From Methyloversatilis sp. RAC08 (lineage in GTDB: Bacteria; Pseudomonadota; Gammaproteobacteria; Burkholderiales; Rhodocyclaceae), in assembly GCF_001713355.1 (NCBI RefSeq), contig NZ_CP016448.1:1364001-1428000 (forward strand): a DNA stretch of 64,000 nt, written 5' to 3'. Below the pieces are notes generated by a model that made no database searches, had not been told where the DNA came from, and saw nothing but the letters and a program-made list of their open reading frames with translations. The position numbers and the translations under genes are program-made. This document shows positions 8,521 to 17,648 of the stretch, in pieces. Numbering within the stretch: the first letter of the stretch is position 1; each line of letters begins with the position of its first letter.

Positions 8521-11500
8521 ATGAGCCACTTTCTAGACCGCCTGAGTCACTTCTCGAACCCGAAGGAAGCCTTTTCGGGCGACCACGGCATCACCACCGG
8601 CGAGGACCGCAGCTGGGAAGACGCCTACCGCAACCGCTGGGCACACGACAAGATCGTGCGCTCCACGCACGGCGTCAATTGCACGGGTTCCTGCTCGTGG
8701 AAGATCTACGTAAAGGGCGGCATTGTCACCTGGGAAACCCAGCAGACGGATTACCCGCGCACGCGCTGGGACATGCCCAACCACGAGCCGCGCGGCTGTG
8801 CGCGCGGTGCCAGCTACAGCTGGTACCTGTACAGCGCCAACCGCGTGAAATACCCGATGGTGCGCGGCCGCCTGCTGAAGAGCTGGCGCGAAGCGCGCCT
8901 CGCGCACGGTCCGGTCGAAGCCTGGGCCTCGATCGTCGAGAACGACGCGAAACGTCGCGACTACCAGCAGGTGCGCGGTCTCGGCGGCTTCGTCCGCTCG
9001 AGCTGGGACGAAGTGAATGAAATCGTCGCCGCTGCCAACGTCTACACCATCAAGAAGCACGGCCCGGACCGCGTCATCGGCTTTTCGCCCATCCCGGCGA
9101 TGTCGATGATCAGCTATGCCGCGGGCAGCCGCTACCTGAGCCTGATCGGCGGCGTCTGCATGAGCTTCTACGACTGGTACTGCGACCTGCCGCCGTCCAG
9201 CCCGCAGATCTGGGGCGAACAGACCGACGTGCCGGAGTCGGCCGACTGGTACAACTCGACCTACATCATCGCCTGGGGCAGCAATGTGCCGCAGACGCGC
9301 ACGCCGGACGCGCACTTCTTCACCGAGGTGCGCTACAAGGGCGCGAAGACGGTGGCGGTCACACCCGACTACTCCGAAGTCGCCAAGCTCTCCGATATCT
9401 GGATGAAACCCAAGCAGGGCACCGACGCTGCCGTCGCCATGGCCATGGGCCACGTCATCCTGAAGGAGTTCTACTTCCCGGACAGCGGCGAACGCAGCGC
9501 CTACTTCGACGACTACGTGCGCCGCTACACCGACATGCCCATGCTGGTGATGCTCAAGGAGCACAAGCTGCCCAATGGCGACATGATCCTCGTGCCGGAC
9601 CGTTATGTGCGCGCATCCGACTTCAACGGCAAGCTCGGCCAGGCCAACAATCCGGAATGGAAGACCGTCGCCTTCGACGACAGCGGAAAGGTCGTGCTCC
9701 CGAACGGCGCCATCGGCTTCCGCTGGGGTGCCGACGGCCGTGCCGACGAAGGCCAGTGGAATCTCGAGGCCAAGGAAGCGCGCCACGGCGCGAACGTGAA
9801 ACTCAAGCTGTCCCTGCTTGAGGGCGAAGCCCCGAGCAGCGAAACGGCGCGCGTCGGCTTCCCCTACTTCGGCGGCATTGTCAGCGAACACTTCCCGAAC
9901 AACGCGCAGACCGATGTACTGGTGCGTACCGTGCCGGTTCAGCGCATTGCACTGGGCAAGGCCGGCGAGAAGCGCGACGCACTGGTGGCCACTGTGTTCG
10001 ACCTGCAGGTGGCGAACTACGGGATCGCACGCGGTCTGCCGGGCGAACTCGCGGCAAAGGACTTCAACGACGACACGCCCTACACGCCGGCCTGGCAGGA
10101 GTGCATCACCGGCACGCCGCGCGAACAGCTGATCACGGTCGCCCGCCAGTTCGCCGAAAACGCGCACAAGACCAAGGGCAAGTCGATGGTGATCATCGGC
10201 GCCGCGATGAACCACTGGTATCACAGCGACATGAACTACCGCGGCGTCATCAACATGCTGATGATGTGCGGCTGCATCGGCCAGAGCGGCGGTGGCTGGG
10301 CGCACTATGTCGGTCAGGAAAAGCTGCGTCCGCAGACCGGCTGGACGGCACTTGCCTTCGCGCTCGACTGGATCCGCCCACCGCGGCAGATGAACAGCAC
10401 CAGTTTCTTCTATGCGCACACCGACCAGTGGCGCTATGAAAAGCTGGGCATGGAAGAAGTGATTTCACCGCTGGCCGACAAGAAGATGTATGGCGGAAGC
10501 ATGATCGATTACAACGTGCGCGCCGAACGCATGGGCTGGCTGCCGTCGGCTCCGCAGCTGCAGACCAACCCGCTGCAGGTGGTGCGTGACGCCGCCAGCG
10601 CGGGCATGGATCCGAAGGACTATGCCGTACGCGGGCTCAAGGACGGCTCGCTGAAGATGAGCTGTACCGACCCTGATCATCCGGACAACTGGCCGCGCAA
10701 CATGTTCGTATGGCGTTCCAACATTCTCGGTTCGTCGGGCAAGGGTCACGAGTACTTCCTCAAGCACCTGCTGGGCACCAGCAATGGCGTGCAGGGCAAG
10801 GATCTCGGAAAGGAAGAAGCGAAGCCGACTGAAGTCGTCTGGCACGACACGGCGCCCGAGGGCAAGCTCGATCTGCTGGTGACCCTCGACTTCCGCATGA
10901 GCACGACCTGCCTGTACTCCGACATCGTGCTGCCGACCGCCACCTGGTACGAGAAGAACGACCTCAACACCAGCGACATGCACCCCTTCATCCACCCGCT
11001 GTCGACCGCGGTGGACCCGGCCTGGCAGTCACGCAGCGACTGGGATATCTACAAGGGCTTCGCGCGGAAATTCAGCGAAGTCTGCGTCGGCCATCTCGGC
11101 GTCGAACGCGAGCTGGTGCTGTCACCACTGATGCACGACAGCCCGTCCGAACTGGCACAGCCCTTCGACGTAAAGGACTGGAAGCGCGGCGAATGCGAAC
11201 TGATTCCCGGCAAGACGGCACCGAATCTGGTGGTGGTGGAACGCGATTATCCGAACGTGTACAAGCGCTTCACCGCACTCGGCCCGCTGATGAACAAGGT
11301 CGGCAACGGTGGCAAGGGCATCAGCTGGAACACGCAGACGGAAGTGAAGCAGCTGGGCGAGCTGAATGGCCTGGTCACGGCGGAAGGCGTCACCTGCGGC
11401 ATGCCGAAGATCGATACCGACATCGACGCCTGCGAAGTGGTGCTGCAGCTGGCGCCTGAAACCAACGGTCACGTTGCGGTGAAGGCGTGGCAGGCACTGG

Positions 11501-12315
11501 GCAAGCAGACTGGCCTGAAGCACGAACATCTCGCGCTGTACCGCGAAGACGAAAAGATCCGCTTCCGCGACATCCAGGCGCAGCCGCGCAAGATCATTTC
11601 GAGCCCGACCTGGAGCGGCATCGAGTCGGAAACCGTGTCGTACAACGCCGGCTACACCAATGTGCATGAACTGATCCCATGGCGCACCCTGACCGGCCGT
11701 CAGCAGTTCTACATGGACCACCCCTGGATGATCGCCTTCGGAGAAGGTTTCACCAGCTACCGTCCGCCGGTCGATCTGAAGACCACCGCCGGCATCCATA
11801 ACATCAAGCCGAATGGCAATCCGGAGATCGCGCTCAACTTCATCACGCCGCACCAGAAGTGGGGCATCCACTCGACCTACACGGACAACCTGCTGATGCT
11901 CACGCTGAGCCGTGGCGGCCCCTGCGTGTGGATGAGCGAGGACGACGCGAAGCGCGCCGACATCATCGACAACGACTGGATTGAGCTGTTCAACATCAAC
12001 GGCGCCATCGCCGCACGGGCCGTGGTCAGCCAGCGGGTCAAGCCGGGCATGGTGATGATGTATCACGCGCAGGAAAAGATCGTGAACACGCCGGGGTCGG
12101 AAATCACCGGCGCACGCGGCGGCATCCACAACTCGGTGACGCGCATCGTGCTCAAGCCGACGCACATGATCGGTGGCTATGCGCAGTTCAGCTACGGCTT
12201 CAACTACTACGGCACGATCGGCACCAACCGCGACGAGTTCGTGGTGGTACGCAAGATGAAGCGCATCGACTGGCTCGACAACGAAAAGTCGGCCGCCGAC
12301 ACGTCACACGCCTAA
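8521..12315 (+). CDS. narG: Respiratory nitrate reductase, alpha (molybdenum) subunit NarG
   Basis: 1264 residues, close to the usual 1250. It reduces nitrate to nitrite at a bis-MGD molybdenum centre on the cytoplasmic face. The FS0 [4Fe-4S] ligand set is intact: His50, Cys54, Cys58 and Cys93 (HGVNCTGSCSW; RGCARGASYS). Asp222 in DWYCDLPP matches the known molybdenum ligand. The twin-arginine signal is vestigial, as in other NarG. GGAG precedes the ATG. It lies in narK1K2GHJI, with narH 11 bases downstream. Confidence 0.98.
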   Translation: MSHFLDRLSHFSNPKEAFSGDHGITTGEDRSWEDAYRNRWAHDKIVRSTHGVNCTGSCSWKIYVKGGIVTWETQQTDYPRTRWDMPNHEPRGCARGASYSWYLYSANRVKYPMVRGRLLKSWREARLAHGPVEAWASIVENDAKRRDYQQVRGLGGFVRSSWDEVNEIVAAANVYTIKKHGPDRVIGFSPIPAMSMISYAAGSRYLSLIGGVCMSFYDWYCDLPPSSPQIWGEQTDVPESADWYNSTYIIAWGSNVPQTRTPDAHFFTEVRYKGAKTVAVTPDYSEVAKLSDIWMKPKQGTDAAVAMAMGHVILKEFYFPDSGERSAYFDDYVRRYTDMPMLVMLKEHKLPNGDMILVPDRYVRASDFNGKLGQANNPEWKTVAFDDSGKVVLPNGAIGFRWGADGRADEGQWNLEAKEARHGANVKLKLSLLEGEAPSSETARVGFPYFGGIVSEHFPNNAQTDVLVRTVPVQRIALGKAGEKRDALVATVFDLQVANYGIARGLPGELAAKDFNDDTPYTPAWQECITGTPREQLITVARQFAENAHKTKGKSMVIIGAAMNHWYHSDMNYRGVINMLMMCGCIGQSGGGWAHYVGQEKLRPQTGWTALAFALDWIRPPRQMNSTSFFYAHTDQWRYEKLGMEEVISPLADKKMYGGSMIDYNVRAERMGWLPSAPQLQTNPLQVVRDAASAGMDPKDYAVRGLKDGSLKMSCTDPDHPDNWPRNMFVWRSNILGSSGKGHEYFLKHLLGTSNGVQGKDLGKEEAKPTEVVWHDTAPEGKLDLLVTLDFRMSTTCLYSDIVLPTATWYEKNDLNTSDMHPFIHPLSTAVDPAWQSRSDWDIYKGFARKFSEVCVGHLGVERELVLSPLMHDSPSELAQPFDVKDWKRGECELIPGKTAPNLVVVERDYPNVYKRFTALGPLMNKVGNGGKGISWNTQTEVKQLGELNGLVTAEGVTCGMPKIDTDIDACEVVLQLAPETNGHVAVKAWQALGKQTGLKHEHLALYREDEKIRFRDIQAQPRKIISSPTWSGIESETVSYNAGYTNVHELIPWRTLTGRQQFYMDHPWMIAFGEGFTSYRPPVDLKTTAGIHNIKPNGNPEIALNFITPHQKWGIHSTYTDNLLMLTLSRGGPCVWMSEDDAKRADIIDNDWIELFNINGAIAARAVVSQRVKPGMVMMYHAQEKIVNTPGSEITGARGGIHNSVTRIVLKPTHMIGGYAQFSYGFNYYGTIGTNRDEFVVVRKMKRIDWLDNEKSAADTSHA

Positions 12316-12326
12316 GGATACTGACC

Positions 12327-13850
12327 ATGAAAATACGCGCTCAGATCGGCATGGTGCTCAACCTCGACAAGTGCATCGGTTGCCACACCTGCTCGGTTAC
12401 CTGCAAGAACGTGTGGACCAGCCGCCCCGGCATGGAATACGCGTGGTTCAACAACGTGGAAACCAAGCCCGGCATCGGCTACCCGAAGGAATGGGAAAAC
12501 CAGGACAAGTGGCAGGGCGGCTGGGTCCGCCGGGCCGACGGCTCGATCGTGCCGCGCCAGGGTGGCAAGTGGCAGCTGCTGATGAAGATCTTCGCCAATC
12601 CGCACCTGCCGGAAATCGATGACTACTACGAGCCCTTCACCTTCGACTACGACCACCTGCAGTCGGCACCCGAGTCGAAGGCCACGCCGACCGCACGCCC
12701 GCGCAGCCTTATCACCGGCAAGCGCATGGAAAAGATCGAGTGGGGCCCGAACTGGGAGGAAATTCTCGGCGGCGAATTCAGCAAACGCTCGAAGGACAAG
12801 AACTTCGACGAGGTGCAGAAGGAGATCTACGGCGAGTTCGAGAACACCTTCATGATGTATCTGCCGCGGCTGTGCGAGCACTGCCTGAATCCGGCATGCG
12901 TCGCCTCCTGCCCGTCGGGTTCGATCTACAAGCGCGAGGAGGACGGCATCGTGCTGATCGACCAGGACAAGTGCCGCGGCTGGCGCATGTGCGTCAGCGG
13001 CTGCCCGTACAAGAAGATCTATTACAACTGGCAGTCGGGCAAGGCGGAAAAGTGCATCTTCTGCTACCCGCGCATCGAAGCGGGCCAGCCCACGGTGTGT
13101 TCGGAAACCTGTGTCGGGCGCATCCGCTATCTCGGCGTACTGCTGTATGACGCAGACTGCATTCAGGAAGCGGCATCGGTCGAACACGATCGCGATCTGT
13201 ATCAGGCACAGCTCGACATCTTCCTCGACCCGAACGATCCGAAGGTGATCGAGCAGGCACGTGCCGACGGCATACCCGATTCGTGGATGGAATCGGCGCG
13301 TCGCAGCCCGGTGTACAAGATGGCTGTCGAGTGGAAGGTGGCGCTGCCGCTGCACCCGGAATACCGCACGCTGCCGATGGTCTGGTACGTGCCGCCGCTG
13401 TCGCCGATCACCGCCGCTGCAAACGCCGGCCAGGTCGGAGTGAATGGCGAAATCCCGGACGTGAATCAGCTGCGCATCCCGGTCAAGTATCTGGCCAACC
13501 TGCTGACCGCCGGCGACACGCAGCCGGTGGTGCGCGCACTCGAACGCATGCTGGCGATGCGTGCCTACCAGCGCGCCAAGCACGTCGATGGCGAAACCAA
13601 CATGGCGGCGCTGAATCAGGTCGGCCTCACGCAGGCCGAGGTCGAAGACATGTACCACGTGATGGCCATCGCCAATTACGAGGACCGCTTCGTCATTCCG
13701 ACGGCGCACCGCGAATACGCCGAGGACGCCTTCGATGTGCGCGGTGGCTGCGGCTTCACGTTCGGCAACGGCTGCTCGGAAGGCAGTTCCGACACCAGCC
13801 TGTTCGGGGGTTCGAAACGGCGCACGATTCCGATCAAGGCGGTGGTGTGA
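12327..13850 (+). CDS. narH: Respiratory nitrate reductase, beta (iron-sulfur) subunit NarH
   Basis: 507 residues. Carries electrons from NarI haems to NarG through four clusters. Cys group I is at 16-26 (CIGCHTCSVTC), group II from residue 183 (CEHCLNPACVASCP), group III CRGWRMCVSGCP, and group IV CIFCYPR ... CSETCVGR. The Trp in group III replaces a Cys and is the known mark of the [3Fe-4S] centre in NarH. Length and order match the E. coli protein. narJ starts three bases after the stop. Confidence 0.98.
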   Translation: MKIRAQIGMVLNLDKCIGCHTCSVTCKNVWTSRPGMEYAWFNNVETKPGIGYPKEWENQDKWQGGWVRRADGSIVPRQGGKWQLLMKIFANPHLPEIDDYYEPFTFDYDHLQSAPESKATPTARPRSLITGKRMEKIEWGPNWEEILGGEFSKRSKDKNFDEVQKEIYGEFENTFMMYLPRLCEHCLNPACVASCPSGSIYKREEDGIVLIDQDKCRGWRMCVSGCPYKKIYYNWQSGKAEKCIFCYPRIEAGQPTVCSETCVGRIRYLGVLLYDADCIQEAASVEHDRDLYQAQLDIFLDPNDPKVIEQARADGIPDSWMESARRSPVYKMAVEWKVALPLHPEYRTLPMVWYVPPLSPITAAANAGQVGVNGEIPDVNQLRIPVKYLANLLTAGDTQPVVRALERMLAMRAYQRAKHVDGETNMAALNQVGLTQAEVEDMYHVMAIANYEDRFVIPTAHREYAEDAFDVRGGCGFTFGNGCSEGSSDTSLFGGSKRRTIPIKAVV

Positions 13851-13852
13851 TC

Positions 13853-14554
13853 ATGGGACTGTTCAATGCACCCGCCCCCGAGCGCATGACGCTCACGCTG
13901 CGCGTGATGGCGCACCTGCTGTCCTACCCGGATGCCACACTGCGCGAGCATCTGCCGGAACTGCGCGACGCGCTGCGCAGCGAACGGGCGCTGTCTTCGT
14001 CCCGACTGGCCGAACTCGACGCGCTGATCGGTTCGCTCGAACGGGGTGACGCCCTCGAGACCGAAGCGGACTACGTCGAACTGTTCGACCGCGGCCGGCG
14101 CACCTCGCTGCACCTGTTCGAGCATGTTCATGGCGATTCGCGTGATCGCGGACCAGCCATGATCGATCTGGCGCAGACCTACGAGAAAGCGGGACTCTAT
14201 CTCGGTCCGGACGAGCTGCCCGACTATCTGCCGGCGGTACTGGAGTTCGCTTCCACCCAGCCGCCGAAGGAAGCCTGCGCACTGCTAGCCGAGATGGCGC
14301 ACATCCTGAACGTCATCTTTTCGGCACTGCTGCAGCGTGAAAGTCCCTACGCCAGCGTGCTCGGCGCCCTGATAGAAATGGCCGGAGAGAAAGCTCAGGC
14401 GGTCACCATCGCACCCGATGAGCCGATCGACGAAAGCTGGGCCGAACCGCTGGCCTTCGACGGCTGCTCATCGAACGGTCAGGCCAAGCCCGGCACGCCA
14501 CACCCCATCCACATCGTTCGCAAGTCCTCCGCCACCGAAGGAGTACAACCATGA
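13853..14554 (+). CDS. narJ: Nitrate reductase assembly chaperone NarJ
   Basis: 233 residues from ATG 13853, directly behind narH (MGLFNAPAPERMTLTLRV). A member of the TorD/NarJ all-helical chaperones. Typical features are LLSYPDATLREHLPEL near the N-terminus and YVELFDRGRRTSLHLFEHVHG in the middle. It binds apo-NarG and is needed for cofactor insertion and membrane attachment but is not in the final enzyme. The last 35 residues are polar and probably disordered. Stop overlaps the narI start (ATGA). Confidence 0.95.
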   Translation: MGLFNAPAPERMTLTLRVMAHLLSYPDATLREHLPELRDALRSERALSSSRLAELDALIGSLERGDALETEADYVELFDRGRRTSLHLFEHVHGDSRDRGPAMIDLAQTYEKAGLYLGPDELPDYLPAVLEFASTQPPKEACALLAEMAHILNVIFSALLQRESPYASVLGALIEMAGEKAQAVTIAPDEPIDESWAEPLAFDGCSSNGQAKPGTPHPIHIVRKSSATEGVQP

Positions 14555-15288
14555 CCCCCTGGCTCGACACCCTGCTGTTCGGTTACTACCCGTACATCTG
14601 CCTCGCCGTGTTCTTCATCGGCAGCTTGCTGCGCTTCGACCGCGACCAGTACACCTGGAAGAGCGATTCGTCGCAGCTGCTGCGCCGCGGACAGTTGCGG
14701 CTCGGCAGCAACCTGTTCCACATCGGCGTGCTGTTCCTGTTCTTCGGCCACTTCTTCGGCATGCTTACGCCGCACTTCGTCTATGAGCACTTCATCGGCG
14801 CCGGTGCCAAGCAGGTCGTGGCGATGGTTTCGGGCGGCATTGCAGGGCTGATTGCATTCGTCGGGCTCACGCTGCTGCTGCATCGCCGCCTGACCGAGCC
14901 GCGCATCCGCGCCACCTCGAAAACCAGCGACATCCTGATCGCCGCGCTGCTTTGGCTGCAGTTGCTGCTGGGTCTCGCCACGATCCCGATGTCGGCGCAG
15001 CACCTCGACGGCAGCATGATGATGAAGCTGGCCGAATGGGCCCAGCGCATCGTCACCTTCCGCGCCGGTGCGCCGGAACTGCTGGCCGAAGCAGGCTGGG
15101 TGTTCAAGACACACATGTTCCTCGGCATGAGCATCTTCCTGATCTTCCCCTTCACACGTCTGGTGCACGTGTGGAGCGGCTTCGCATCGGTGTTCTACGC
15201 TTTCCGCCCCTACCAGGTGGTACGTGCCCGCCGCCTCAATCTGCCGGCCGGCCACAACCAGCCGCGTCAACCCGACGCCAGCGTCTGA
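14551..15288 (+). CDS. narI: Respiratory nitrate reductase, gamma (cytochrome b) subunit NarI
   Basis: 245 residues with five predicted membrane helices; slightly longer than E. coli NarI (225). It oxidises quinol at the periplasmic side and passes electrons through two b haems to NarH. Candidate haem ligands are the histidines in NLFHIGVLFLFFGHFFG and in FKTHMFLGMS ... TRLVHVWSG. Overlaps narJ by four bases, giving tight translational coupling. Confidence 0.97.
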   Translation: MTPWLDTLLFGYYPYICLAVFFIGSLLRFDRDQYTWKSDSSQLLRRGQLRLGSNLFHIGVLFLFFGHFFGMLTPHFVYEHFIGAGAKQVVAMVSGGIAGLIAFVGLTLLLHRRLTEPRIRATSKTSDILIAALLWLQLLLGLATIPMSAQHLDGSMMMKLAEWAQRIVTFRAGAPELLAEAGWVFKTHMFLGMSIFLIFPFTRLVHVWSGFASVFYAFRPYQVVRARRLNLPAGHNQPRQPDASV

Positions 15289-15298
15289 GGAGATAGCC

Positions 15299-16081
15299 AT
15301 GACAATCGAAACCCTTTCCCGCGTGGCACGCGTCAACGGTGTGCAGATCAGCAACGAGGACGAAGCGCTGACCGCGGAGACACTGCAGCAGCGCGCCTAC
15401 ACCGAACTGCTGCGTCAGGCGGCGCAGAGCGCCGGCCTGTTGGCGGCCGAAGAGAAGACGACGCCGGATGGCGTGATCAGCGAGTCGGCCGCGTCGGCGA
15501 TCGATGCACTGGTCGAACGATCTGTTCAGGTACCCGAGCCGTCCGAAGATGCCTGCCGCAGGCATTACGCGGCTCATGAAGCGAGCTACCGCACCGGTGA
15601 AAAGGTGCGCGTGCGGCACATCCTGTTTGCGGTCACCGAAGGCGTCGACGTGGTGGCACTGCGCAAGCGGGCGGAAGGCGTGCTGCTCGATGTACGCTGC
15701 CATGACGGCTCGGAGCAGGACACGTTCGCACACGCCGCCGAGCAGTTTTCGAATTGCCCGAGCGGCGCGCGCGGCGGCGAACTCGACTGGCTCACCGCCG
15801 ACGACTGCGCGCCCGAGTTCGCACGCGAGGTGTTCGGTCATGTCGAGGTCGGCGTGCTGCCCCGTCTGGTGCATAGCCGCTTCGGCCTGCATGTGGTCGA
15901 GGTGCTGGAACGCGATCCGGGCATCGCTCAAAGCTACGAGTCGGTACGCGGTGCGGTGGCAGGCACGCTGCGCCAGCAGAGCTTCGTCACGGCCTTGCGC
16001 CAGTATCTGAGCCTGCTGGCCGGCGCGGCGGTGATCGAAGGCATCGACCTGGATCGCGCCGACTCGCCTCTGGTGCAATAG
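15299..16081 (+). CDS. Parvulin-type peptidyl-prolyl isomerase of the nar operon
   Basis: 260 residues from ATG 15299 (GAGGAGAT upstream), only ten bases after narI. The N-terminal half is helical and NifM/SurA-like. The C-terminal half (about 95-215) is a PpiC rotamase, seen in VRVRHILFAV, FAHAAEQFSNCPSGARGGELDW and SRFGLHVVEVLERD. No signal peptide is visible, so it should act in the cytoplasm. Similar isomerases follow narI in other betaproteobacteria; a role in folding Nar subunits is inference. Confidence 0.88.
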   Translation: MTIETLSRVARVNGVQISNEDEALTAETLQQRAYTELLRQAAQSAGLLAAEEKTTPDGVISESAASAIDALVERSVQVPEPSEDACRRHYAAHEASYRTGEKVRVRHILFAVTEGVDVVALRKRAEGVLLDVRCHDGSEQDTFAHAAEQFSNCPSGARGGELDWLTADDCAPEFAREVFGHVEVGVLPRLVHSRFGLHVVEVLERDPGIAQSYESVRGAVAGTLRQQSFVTALRQYLSLLAGAAVIEGIDLDRADSPLVQ

Positions 16082-16087
16082 ACCGAC

Positions 16088-16786
16088 ATGCCCGACGAGT
16101 TGCTGGCCCGCCTGCAGCGCTTTCACGACCACACCTTTCCCGGCGCGCGGGAGCGTTTCCAGGATCTGGTGCGCGACGGGCAGCACCCGACCATCCTGTT
16201 CATCGGCTGTTCGGACTCGCGCCTCGTGCCCTATCTGCTGACCGGCACCGGACCGGGCGAGCTGTTCATCGTGCGCAATGTCGGCGCCTTCGTGCCGCCC
16301 TACGACATCCGCGCCCAGCATGGACAGCTGGCCGGTTTCCACGGCACCACTGCGGCCATCGAATATGCGGTCCTGAACCTGAAGGTGGCGCACATCATCG
16401 TGTGCGGTCACAGCCACTGCGGCGGCGTGCGCGCGCTGTACGAAGGTGTCGACCCCGACACAGCACCCAACCTGGCCGCCTGGCTCGACCTCGGCCGCGA
16501 GGCGGTGCTGCCGGTGCAGCTCACCGACGAGGCGCTGCGCCGCACCGAGCAACGCGCGGTCGTGCTGCAGCTGGAACGGCTGATGGACTACCCGATGGTG
16601 CGCCGGCAGGTCGACGCCGGGCAGCTCGCGCTGCATGGCTGGCATTACGTGATCGAGGAAGGCGAAGTGCATGTGTTCGACGTGCACCAGGGCGCCTTCG
16701 TGCCGGCGTCCAGCGCCGCACACAGCGGTACCGGCCCTTTCCTGCCTTTCGCGGGCGACGCCATCAGCCCGGTGGATGCATGGTGA
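16088..16786 (+). CDS. Beta-class carbonic anhydrase
   Basis: 232 residues, six bases downstream of the isomerase gene. Zinc ligands Cys41, His108 and Cys111 are present, with the Asp43-Arg45 dyad (IGCSDSRLVPYL; CGHSHCGGVRAL). It interconverts CO2 and bicarbonate in the cytoplasm. Its place at the end of narGHJI suggests co-expression under nitrate-respiring conditions, perhaps for pH or bicarbonate supply; that link is inference. Confidence 0.93.
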   Translation: MPDELLARLQRFHDHTFPGARERFQDLVRDGQHPTILFIGCSDSRLVPYLLTGTGPGELFIVRNVGAFVPPYDIRAQHGQLAGFHGTTAAIEYAVLNLKVAHIIVCGHSHCGGVRALYEGVDPDTAPNLAAWLDLGREAVLPVQLTDEALRRTEQRAVVLQLERLMDYPMVRRQVDAGQLALHGWHYVIEEGEVHVFDVHQGAFVPASSAAHSGTGPFLPFAGDAISPVDAW

Positions 16787-16812
16787 GCCCGGCGCTCGGT
16801 CATACTCGCGCC

Positions 16813-17211
16813 ATGGCGATCAACGACCTGCCCCACGACTTCACGCCCAGCAACCGGCGCGACTTTCCCGGCCGCCGCTGGCTGCTGGTCGCGCTGCGTT
16901 CGGTGCATCTGATCGGCGTCGTACTGGTCGGCGCCGCACTGCTCGGTGATCACGACGCATACCGGCCCGCAGCGGCCGCACTGATGCTGGTGACCGGCAT
17001 CGGCCTGTACGGTATCGAAGTGTGGAGCAAGCCGCGCCATGCGCTCGAACTGGCCGGCCTGTTCATCCCGCTCAAGCTGGCAGGCGTAGCCGCCATGATC
17101 GTGCTGCCCCAGCTGGCCGCCGCCATCTTCTGGCTGCTGCTGGTCGCCTCCTCCATCGTGTCGCACGCGCCTGCCGGCTTTCGCCACCTGCGCCCCGGCA
17201 AACGCAGCTGA
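16813..17211 (+). CDS. Small integral membrane protein
   Basis: 132 residues from ATG 16813, 26 bases after the carbonic anhydrase. A polar N-terminus (about 25 residues) precedes four predicted hydrophobic helices: LLVALRSVHLIGVVLVGAAL, an Ala/Leu-rich second, AGLFIPLKLAGVAAMIVL and an LLLVASS segment. The tail is basic. No motif recognised. It probably closes the nar-linked transcript. The inverted repeat pair at 17246-17333 follows. Confidence 0.7.
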   Translation: MAINDLPHDFTPSNRRDFPGRRWLLVALRSVHLIGVVLVGAALLGDHDAYRPAAAALMLVTGIGLYGIEVWSKPRHALELAGLFIPLKLAGVAAMIVLPQLAAAIFWLLLVASSIVSHAPAGFRHLRPGKRS

Positions 17212-17245
17212 ACCGGGTCTCCGGCGGGCGCGGCGGAGGGACCCT

Positions 17246-17333
17246 GTTGGGCATCGCTGCGCTCGCCACAAGACCGTGCCGTGCCTGCGCCCGGTGCAGC
17301 AGGCAGGTTGGAGTGAGCGCAGCGATGCCCAAC
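17246..17333. repeat. Inverted pair of the REP-like core
   Basis: GTTGGGCATCGCTGCGCTC at 17246-17264 and its reverse complement at 17315-17333 (extended to 17305 by the conserved AGGTTGGAGT flank) face each other across about 50 bases. The core is the one found in tandem at 6666-6758. The pair could fold into a long hairpin and may end the nar-operon transcript, as paired REP elements often do. Confidence 0.8.
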
Positions 17334-17648
17334 GCGATCGTCATCACCGCCAACACGGTTGCTCTGCGACACAGTCTCCGGTCAGATGGTGGGAGACCCG
17401 AAGCCGGTTCACCGAATCCGTACGACAAGGCTGGCGGAAAGTGCTGCCGGCCTGGCGTCGCGCATCGGTAAATCGCTGTGAGACAACGCCCGCGCGGCGA
17501 TACAGCCGTCTCTGCGCCCGACCCACCCTTCGACCTCGCCGACCCGGCCCTGCATCAAGCTGCGGCCATTCAACCTGCGCCGACTATTATCACGGCCACA
17601 AGCCGGCGCTGTTCGTCGAACGCGCGGGGCTGGAGGCGGAATACGTGT
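17334..17648. other. Intergenic stretch without a recognisable gene
   Basis: About 315 bases between the inverted repeats and the PEP-CTERM gene's stop codon. Open frames here are short, lack ribosome sites and resemble no family I know. A short stretch at 17580-17670 reads on the plus strand like a protein fragment (KPALFVERAGLEAEYVFN) but has no start and runs into the antisense of the PEP-CTERM gene. Confidence 0.5.

Noticed and set aside
8533-10419. Long minus-strand frame opposite narG
   Set aside because: A GC-rich shadow of narG with no ribosome site or recognisable domain.
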